Below, in pieces: positions 55,791 through 64,000 of a stretch of DNA of 64,000 nucleotides (the stretch's first letter is position 1; every line of letters starts with the position of its first letter). The position numbers and the translations under genes were made by a program. A model generated the notes under the pieces. It ran no database searches and was not told the origin of the DNA. It saw only the letters and a list, made by a program, of their open reading frames with translations. The DNA lies in the NCBI GenBank assembly GCA_013368445.1, contig JAACJO010000021.1, positions 310,001-374,000 on the forward strand, in the 5' to 3' direction. Source of the stretch: Leucocoprinus leucothites. Taxonomy: Eukaryota > Basidiomycota > Agaricomycetes > Agaricales > Agaricaceae.

Positions 55791-57108
55791 ACACAAACCG
55801 TCCCCGGAAGTAGCTTGTTCAAGCGATACCAACCGCATCTAGAAGCCACTCACTTACAATGTATTCTCTGATGTTCATACAGTCGCTCTTTGGTGTGCTA
55901 TGGACTTGGGAGACGATGCAGACAACCGACCGAGGATCGTGGTAGTGAACGATCCGGGATTTCCGTTGGTGAGTAATCATCTCATCCGACCCAGATTTTT
56001 CGACTTATTCTTTCACCTACCGCCGATCATTATATGTTCTTGTTCGAAGCGCTCGGGTGAAGTTTATATTCAAACACCCCCTAGACCGAGCTATATTCCG
56101 TTTGCATCATATTCGACTTTGTCACTGTTAAATATCGATCAAGAATAACTGGACCTCGCTTGCTAATCAAGGCAAATATTTCCGCAACTAGGAGTACGAA
56201 GAGTGAATGTACCTTTGTCCTTTATCTGATTTCTCATTATTGCGTCGAAAAGGCGAGGGGACCTTGGTGCTCGAGAAGTAAGCAGCTTCGCAATCTCTTG
56301 TTTAACGCTTGGAAAGAGATATGTACACACAGATGCTGCCCTGCTTGTATTTTATCAGACCAAGCGCGTGTCAGTCTTGCAAGACTCAATTCTAAAGTTC
56401 TTCAAAAATCGACTTGTGCTCCATCTCCGCGCCGACGGTGCTCCTGTAATGCCCCTGCAACACTCATTCCTGCCGCGGGGATCACGAACGCCGACTATTA
56501 TTGCCGTAGACATTACACCCAAAGATGTTCGTTTGTTCGTCACCAGTGCAGCTTCGACTCTCCAGTATTGTGATATGGAATACTCATTTCCCAAGATCGT
56601 TATCTTCGCTCTTCACTTTGGTATTCACCCAAATCACGGGCAGAACAAGGGCTGCGTCGGACTGATTAGTGCGCTACCCCATATACCTACATATCGAAAC
56701 GAGTGCAGTAGTTTACGGAGATCAACATAAACGTGAGTGCGAGGGTCCGGTTCTAGCATATCTCCGTTTACAAAAGCAATCTACCGGAACTGTAGACTTC
56801 CGGAACAACCCCTGATGATACCAAGGAACGCCTGCTATTGATGTTCTCACTTGAAAGGCAACTACTCAAAGTTGTGTCAAAAATATCACTGAGCTCCCAG
56901 ACTTTTGAATAGCGCGCTCACGACAGTTTTGAATTCGTCGGAGTCTATGTTTTCCATTTCGCCGTGATTCCATGATAACAACAAAAATCACCATGCACTC
57001 GTGACACAACTACGCTTTTGGTCAAAAGGCACTGGACTACAAGTTTAAAAGGGGCCGTACTCAAATAATCAACTTCATCCTTACCGAGTCAACCAAATAC
57101 TTCGCCTC
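55791..57108. other. Coding-like but unresolved host DNA
   Basis: Short open stretches occur on the plus strand (55900-56148, 56368-56730), but I cannot join them to a gene or name a family. 56750-57108 holds nothing recognisable and probably includes the promoter of the next gene. Confidence 0.3.
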
Positions 57109-57748
57109 ATGTCGAGCAACCAAGTCCCTGCTTTTCCTCTGAACGCGATCACCTATATTACCGATCGTTCCATTACGAACGCTGGAGGTATGAAAGCGAT
57201 TTTGGCGGTCATCATCAAATAGATTATTGAATGATTCCCGATTGTAGACGTCCTGAGTATGTTATTTCATTACCAGCACCGTTTGCTGTTGACAACAGAA
57301 ACCTTTTTCAGGACATCTTAAACCATTTCTCGTTGGGTCTATCGCAAAATGTGAAGACAGCTCTGCGGAGGTCTATCAGCACAACGGAGATATCGCGACC
57401 GATGACATCAAATGGCGAAGGTACCGCATGGGTCTTATGGAGGTAACGTTTTCAATGCTGGTTTTCTCTGAGCCATCAAGCTTATGTATGTCGTTATAGA
57501 TTGCAGTTGCTTATGACACTACGAGCATGGTGGCGGTCATACAAGCTTTTATGAGCTTTCCCATTATCGGGCCGCTCTTGGTCGGTGCAGGTGCAGGTTC
57601 TTTGGGCGAGGGCGTGTCAGTGAAGATGGGCCCTCTCCCCGTTTTGAACGGAGATCTCACAGCCAAGCTAGAGGGAAAGTCTGCTTCCTTAGTTTATAAC
57701 TTTACAGCTATGGGCGAAAGGGAATTAGGAAAGGTAGCGATATTCTGA
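57109..57748 (+). CDS. Small four-exon gene, unknown function (about 155 aa)
   Basis: Predicted exons: 57109-57187, a 9-nt exon 57248-57256, 57312-57442 and 57500-57748. Introns of 60, 55 and 57 nt start with GTATGA, GTATGT and GTAACG and end in TAG or CAG, and the phases agree throughout. The protein starts MSSNQVPAFPLNAITYITDR. The third exon holds a mixed hydrophilic part (AEVYQHNGDIATDDIKWRRY) and the last exon a hydrophobic, glycine-rich segment (VAVIQAFMSFPIIGPLLVGA) followed by a Gly/Leu/Val-rich end without charged clusters. No signal peptide is seen at the N-terminus. The hydrophobic segment could be a single membrane helix or a protein core. I do not recognise the family. Confidence 0.55.
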
Positions 57749-58339
57749 ATTCTGCCCTGTAGTTTACTCTAGGCGCGAAAAAAACAGGCCTTTTCCAATA
57801 CCTTTGGTCTCTTCTATAGTTAGGGGTATATCCTAGCGAACTTATAGCCAAATAGTCTTGTATCTCAAGTTTCGACGATTCAATAAATTACATTCGATCC
57901 TCGTACATACTCCTCTCTAGAAGAATAATGTCTACCTCCGAAATCCTCACGCCAGCCTCTTCATAAGAACTCGTTCATGACCCACTTTTCAAACAATCGT
58001 TCAAGTATAACACTGGTATATTATTCCCACGAATGACGCTAGGGACTGGTGCCGAGAATTCTCCCACACAAGGCCCAGGTTTTGAGATCTTTAGAAGTGA
58101 CAATCATGTTCTCAGCCAATAACGCCAAAGTTCTGCCGTCATCCCACCCCTCTCTCTGCGCAGCAGTGTTCTTACCCCGCCCAGGACACTACTTGGGGCT
58201 GCTAAGTTCATGCTGGTGCGAACGCAGCGTTCGGGCCAGTGTGAAACCCATATCATGTCCACAGACGTGCTTATTAGGCAATACGGCAATGGTGAGGAAC
58301 CGTGCATAAGCGGGCATTGTCCGAAACTCCACTGACAAA

Positions 58340-59510
58340 TATGCCATCTAGTTGCCAGTCTATCGTTGATTGCCTACGATTGTTTTATAACCTGGGATCA
58401 GGAGATTCAATACGTCTGGAGGTCCGTCCTATCACCGCTATGACTCAAGCTGAGACTGAGCGGGATGCTCATCGCTTTGTTTTGAACCAGGAGCTCGCGT
58501 TGGTGGATCAAGCTTTCATTCTTCACCGCACGATACCTAGCTCTTGCTGCTCAAATGTACGCTTCGACATCGCTTCCAGCTACTGTGCCAAACTAAATGC
58601 TCGCTGTGGGCTCAGTGTCAATGTAGTGCATTCAACACCGGTAGTTCTTGAACATATGAACGGAAACTGTCTCGCATGGTTTCGGGCGCAGGTGGCGTCA
58701 ATTCTGTTGTTGCTTGGCAATATGGAACTAATCATGATGATTAGAGGTAAGCTAACCATCGCTTTATGGGTCGGACATTCCTCATTCGCTGCGTCTGTGT
58801 CGTTTCTCGCTTTACAGTGTGCGCGTTATACGACAAAAACAGGATAATCCGCCTCTGTCTTCTCAGCTGGTTTTTTGTGTCCCGAGTAATCAACATCTGG
58901 ATCTTTATCGTCATCCCGCCCAATATGCGGGCAAACATATTCTGCCTTTGTCGGCATACCGTCAAAGAGTCCAATCAGCTAGGAGCGGTGGTATTTGGGT
59001 CAGTCTTCAATTTTTACTCAACAGAGACCATATTTTGAGACGTACTCCCAGTGCAATCAATGTCTTCGGTATCCAATGTTTTCTCTGGGCTTTGACATAC
59101 CAAAGGTATCGTTATATAGTGAGGCCCGGATTGCCCGATAATCCTATTCTTCGGCTTGTCATGAGGCAAAATTCGTGGGCGTTTCTCGTGTTGAGCGGTA
59201 ATATGACCCTTGATACAGAAACTCGTTTCAATAAGCGTCTCATTTCATCTCGACAGGTGCCCTCCTCTCTATACTTCCCTATTCAGTTTCTATTCGCCGC
59301 GTTGGCCTGGTCATCTCCTGGTAAGTTCTGCATTTTACCCTTTTCAAGCCATCATCAGCTCATGCGGGTTATCAGTACATTAACCTGCACTCTATCTGTG
59401 TTGGTACGAGGCGCTCTGAACTGCAGCTCAATCATTTTAGTTGACGCTATCCGCTTAGTCATGCAGGCTTATCCTCAATCTAAGAAGCTTCAAGAATGCT
59501 GTGGATGAGA
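58340..59510 (+). pseudogene. DUF6533-type integral membrane protein gene, frame-disrupted
   Basis: A basidiomycete multi-pass membrane protein family of unknown function. Recognisable pieces in order: IAYDCFITWDQEIQYVWRS (58369-58425, the family's N-terminal Tyr-Asp..Glu-Ile..Trp signature), RFVLNQELALVDQAFILH (about 58470-58525), AWFRAQVASILLLLGNMELI (about 58675), then after an intron at 58747-58817 (GTAAGC..TTTACAG) VCALYDKNRIIRLCLLSWFF, and later FLWALTYQRYRYIVRPG and LVMRQNSWAFLVLSG (about 59075-59200). The first piece is in a different frame from the second with no obvious intron, so the gene is broken or the sequence has an indel. Confidence 0.55.
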
Positions 59511-62500
59511 GTCACGATGTCGTCCTGTCAACGATTGTGGACTCTATCGAGTTGGAGTCTCAACATTCCACCGAATGATTGATATCCGCTGGAGTAATAT
59601 CTAATGCTGTAGCAACAACCATATTTATTCTACGTACCCCTCATATTATATCGTGAAATGCAAGCTGTGCCGTCCTCTATTAATTTATTGTACAAATACG
59701 CTATCTTCCATTCTATATCGGTCCAATCTCCAAAATGCCATTAGCATCGGTGTCGCCAGTACAATATAGTAGCTTGACGGCCATAAGGACCTGGATACCA
59801 TATTCCCTGCTCCGATTTATGGGGAACAATACCCTAAATGGTTCCTGGTGACTGCCCTGCCGTGTACATTCATCCTGAATTTGTATAAACTATGATTCAT
59901 AAGCATAGAATCAATGAACCCATACTATAACAGTCGAGCTTCAAGACTCCTGTACTTAAATGGCCAGCATTTTTTGAAAGCCTTGTAACGAAAACTCACA
60001 ACCACTATCTGGTGATGTTAGCTCGTGTCGCGTTTTGACCATGGTCGTGAGCCGACAACTTGCACTCGGCTGGCTCCAAAGTGACTCTGAGCCACAGAGG
60101 CGGAAGCAAGGAACACGACCCCATGAAGGCCATGTCCGACTCAAGTTGCCTGAAGTGTACTGCGAAGAGTTCAACCGCCATGGTACCCACTTTGGTTCCT
60201 CTCTAATGTAATGGTAGAAGATTATCTGACCCATCTGACACAACCTCCGACCCGTTCGAACAAGTCATGACAACCCACATAACCCAAGGCTCCCTCTCCG
60301 TGAGGGTTATATAGAACCTGCCCGACCCACAGGCTTAAAATATTATGACAGGAAGTATTCATTACAAAGAATAAACAGGAACCACGGTTGTATTTTAGAA
60401 CTGAACAGCTACCCCTTGGCGCTTCACCACTAAATGTAAAATTTGGAATTCAAGAGCGCCTCCAGCAGAGTCAGGCCCAGGTAACTAGCAGCGCGAGGGC
60501 GTGCACATAGCAACATGCTGCTTCCGGATTCCGAGTTTTCGCCAAGAGAGCCGACTCTATTAACAAGTATATTGGACAGGTAAATGAAGCGAAGCCAGAC
60601 AACTACTGCACCCGTCCCAGGGCCCATTTCCTTGTTCACAAGCCTGTGCTGACGTAGACAAAGTACTCAATTCGTTCCATATAATCCAAGTAGCCGACTT
60701 CTTTGGCTTCTTCTACTATGCGACAACATTTCCACAAGGGTTACACCTAGAGTCGCCGGTTGCTGCTGATAGGTAGGCAGGTACGAGTAAGATACTAACC
60801 GATCAGGACTTACGAGAGCACTTCCTGGCACTCTTCACCAGATTTCCTTCTTCACCGGCAAAACGAAGACCACGCACCGCCTCCCTTGGAAATATTCAAA
60901 TTCCTCCCAGAATCACTCAATCACGATCGCCTCTACCTTTTGGCAGGGCCCAACAATCAGTCGAACTTCCGAGTAAAACCGCACAGCCACCAACCTCAAC
61001 GTTTCTCTCATCATCAGTCCCTCGTGCGGACGTCCCACCTCGTATATCCACAACTTCTAGCCGATCACCGAATCGACAATCAGAAGAACACCCTTGGTCG
61101 TTGATCATCACAGAGTTCGCAACTCTGAAATCGTCGGATGACTGATATAAATGATCGGACTCGCATCAACTTTATCCTGTAATAGAAAAATACCTTACAC
61201 GCAATAGGCGACCTCATGGTATATGTTATTTTCTGACTGAATGACTTGAGAAGACAACTCAGGAACATCCGGGTTCCGTACCGTGGGTTTCTTCTCATGA
61301 TCGGAGCCGGGACAAGGTACCTACATGGACAAGTTATTGAATATCTTCATACTGTAAAGCCAAGTCAGGTAGTGTTTTCGAGATATGGACTGACAGGGGC
61401 TCAGCTAGTCAAGGCCAGTAGTTCCTTGACAGCTCTCGTCAACAACTAGCTGCCATCGAGGGTTAACCGCTTAGAGTTGTACGTATACCTCACTACTATA
61501 ACGTGTTCTGCCTCCAGTCGTAACGCCCACTCAAGTTGGCACCCACCAGCGCCCACAGTGATGCGCACTTCTACCGCCACCATGATCGATCACATCTAAA
61601 CAAAAAGAAAATGGCAGGATATGTGGCGCTCACGCTGGCATGAAATCTTCCATTAAACCCGAGCCATTCATAGCGCTGCTATAGCAATTCTATGAACATT
61701 GTCAAGCCAATCCACCAGCCACCGATTTGCACGTTCTCCACTCAACTTCCCCTCAGACCCGGTCGACTCGGGATATTCAATCACTTGATACAACGCGCAA
61801 ACTACAATATGAGATGATGCAAGCCCAAGTGGCGACCACTCAGCCCTGAACGTGATCGAGGAGAAGAGAGCCCAGTACTCAGTTCCAAATAGTAATACCA
61901 TTGCCACCTCAAAAAACCAGCTCAATCCGACCAAGTCACAAGTCGATCCGCCCATGCATCGACCTCAATACATTCATCTCCGCTCAGACCAAATCATATG
62001 AACAATTAGTCCAATGAAACCAATTCATATCAAAACAGCCTAAAACCGCCCGCGTGTAAGCATCTGACAAAGCGCATGCACGTCAAACTTTCTGACTTTC
62101 TGACATGCTCATGTCGACGATCCCATTCCACATCAATCACTCGTCGACATCCGACATGCATCCAAGGACATGTAACTCAATTTCTGACAATCCATCAGAA
62201 CCCCAAAGTCAACCGGCGTCGCATCACTCCTATTTCTATCCACATGGTGTCGCAGCGGCGCACATCACCGAACGTTTGTTGGGCTTCGACTCGGCACCGC
62301 CCATGCGCAAGAGAGTATTCCAAGAGATAATGAGTATGATCATTCGAGGCCAGAGAGTGAGAGCGAGAGAGACAGGCGTATGTATTATTTCGACATCACA
62401 GAGACGAGAAAAGGGTCAATAAAAAACGATGAAGGACAGTCAGCGAAAACTTCACAGACTAATGAAAAAAATATGAGAAGACGCTAATTAATGATAGACC

Positions 62501-62998
62501 CGGTATATAAAATTTCAAGTTGAATGAAAAAGAAGGGAGCGATCAACAACAAAAGGAAAACATGTACAATAGAAAGAGAAAACACAGCTTATGTAAATAT
62601 CCCGGTGGAGGAAGGGGAAATCATGCGACCAATAGCTATGCAATCAATCATCCACGACGCGAGGTGCGGAGGAGGACGCTCCCAACATTGAATCAAGCTA
62701 GCAAGATTCATGCGGTCGGAAGATGAGGGGATATATATAATGCGTCGGTGTATACGTGGGTTGTCAGGAGGGGGTGTGGGTAGTCAGGAGTCGGATAATT
62801 TGGAAGCATCGGTGGAAGATCGAAAACGACATAGGGCGGCGAGTCGGAGTCGTGTCATGTGTCAGACGTGGAGAAAAGCAAGTGGATGGGTGGCCGGAGG
62901 AAGTGAACAATGGGGGTATTCGAGAGCGGGCGAGTCGGATTGGTGGTACATCGGGGGTGGCGGACAGACACATCAGTTACAGCCAAGAACACCATCTT
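59511..62998. other. Intergenic / unresolved host DNA
   Basis: It has normal CpG content. A Ser/Pro-rich coding-like exon can be read on the plus strand at about 60805-61140 (includes FLALFTRFPSSPAKRRPRTA and later HPWSLIITEFATLKSSDD) after an acceptor-like TCAG. It is possibly part of a gene I cannot name. Nothing else is recognised. 62400-62998 probably carries the 3' untranslated region of the G-alpha gene. Confidence 0.3.
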
Positions 62999-63965
62999 TT
63001 ACAGTAGACCACACTCTCTCAAATGGAGCTGGAGCAGGATATCCTGAATGGCGCTAAGGACGACTAAAATACGGCAGGTAAGCATCAGTGAACCAAGGTC
63101 AACAAGGAGACTCACATTTGATCTGTTGGGTATCGGTAGCACACGTATAGTGAGCGTAAATCTGCTTCGTCGCTGCGCTCTGGTTGAGGGAGACGAAACG
63201 GTGCAACAGGTAATCACAAGCAGCATCGTAGTTGTCGCCACCCGTGTAATCGGGGAAATAATCACCCAATGGAGAATGGGGGAGCTTCTCGGCAAAGAGA
63301 TCGATCTTGTTCAAGAATAGAATCTAGCGTAGGGTGAGAAGGTGAGCAGTTGATGGGAGGAGAGGACACTTACGATGGAGGTCTTGACGAACCACCGGGA
63401 ATTGCATATTGAGTCAAAAAGCGTAAGAGCTTCTTGCATACGGTTCTAAGAATGATGAGCGTGGGACAAACAGCTCGAGAAAGAAAAACTTACCACACTC
63501 TCATCCTCATACAACATCTGATCATACTCGCTCAGACTAACCAAAAACACCAGCGCAGTCACGTTTTCAAAACAGTGAATCCACTTCTTGCGCTCACTCC
63601 TCTGACCACCCACATCAAACAGCTTATACGTCAGCTCGCCAACCTTGAATGTAGTCTCGGTGATACCAGTCGTCTTGACACGACTTCGCAAGATATCCTG
63701 ATCTGTGGGAAGGTAACCAGGTTGCGCCATGCGGTCAATGACATTGAAGTAGTACACCGCAGAGTCATTGAGCTGGAATTCGCGTGAACGGCGAACAGCC
63801 TCTTTGACACCTGGGTCACGCCAGAGGTTGCGTACGGCGTCTACAACGTCGCGCGGTAGTACCTCGGCTTCGATTTGACCAGGGAGAGCAAGGATCGTGG
63901 CTTTGCGGGCGTCGTTTGCAGGCGCTAATTGGAGGTCAAGGTGAGGCATGGCCTCGAGAATGGCC
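62999..63965 (-). CDS. Heterotrimeric G-protein alpha subunit, 3' part
   Basis: A signalling GTPase that couples membrane receptors to effectors such as adenylate cyclase. Exons on the minus strand: 63965-63494, 63445-63374, 63323-63116 and 63063-62999, with introns of 48-52 nt (GTAAGT/GTGAGT..TAG). Visible motifs: helical domain end ([20 protein letters not shown]), switch I RVKTTGI, switch [14 protein letters not shown], guanine-binding NKIDLF, TCATDT, and the C-terminus LRECGLL. The cysteine four from the end is the position modified in Gi-type subunits, so this is the Gi-like group I of fungi. The N-terminal exons with the P-loop lie beyond the window edge. No disruption is seen in the part present. 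Confidence 0.95.
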
Positions 63966-64000
63966 CTGAAAGGAGTATTAGGGTTGGAAGACCATGCATT

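Noticed and set aside
59511..62998. tRNA or other RNA genes in the right-hand region
   Set aside because: No cloverleaf with A and B box words was found by eye in this stretch.

Overview
The window looks like a TE-rich stretch of a basidiomycete (probably Agaricomycete) nuclear genome. The evidence is short 50-60 nt introns, a MAD1 checkpoint gene, a DUF6533-type membrane-protein locus, a group-I G-protein alpha gene, Helitrons with RepHel genes, and chromodomain Ty3/Gypsy elements. A Rhizoctonia-like (Cantharellales) source is plausible but is inference only.

Layout. 1-8523: two Helitrons on the minus strand joined head to tail (A, autonomous type, running off the left edge; F, non-autonomous). 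8524-10484: a spacer with a repeat that is inverted relative to 5.0-5.6 kb. 10485 to about 49195: a head-to-tail array of five Helitrons on the plus strand (D1, D2, B, E, C). Each junction has the form ...CTCR|TCT, with a GTGCC..GGCAC-type hairpin shortly before the 3' end. B and C carry decayed RepHel (HUH Rep plus PIF1-type helicase) genes with introns; D1, D2, E and F carry none. The non-coding parts hold a dispersed 30-nt motif with a GCGCTT/AAGCGC stem, spaced about 180-210 bp in D1 and D2, that often keeps its CpGs in an otherwise CpG-poor background.

Helitron C has been a landing site. A solo LTR lies at 25177-25825, and the RepHel gene is split by a second solo LTR (30032-30728), a full Gypsy element (Gypsy1, 31950-40889), a solo LTR of the same family (41211-41864) and a second full Gypsy element on the minus strand (Gypsy2, 42601-49044). 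All five have exact 5-bp target-site duplications. Gypsy1 looks recent: two identical 663-bp LTRs, CpG-rich, intact gag, pol and a third ORF. Gypsy2 and the Helitrons are decayed, mainly by C-to-T type changes.

The most interesting object is Gypsy1. Its sequence suggests a retrovirus-like expression plan: a self-primed PBS, a leader of about 1.8 kb without a single ATG in any frame, a candidate ACG-initiated N-terminal extension of Gag (343 codons), a -1 frameshift site AAATTTT followed by a stem-loop for Pol, and a double zinc-knuckle ORF3 just after pol, placed behind a 3' splice-like site and matched by a consensus 5' splice site in the leader.

49.2-62.9 kb is CpG-normal host DNA: a pentanucleotide microsatellite, a MAD1 gene on the minus strand with an internal tandem duplication and several frame breaks, coding-like remains of a possible fungal transcription factor, a small four-exon gene of unknown function, a frame-disrupted DUF6533 membrane-protein gene, and the 3' part of a G-alpha gene at the right edge.
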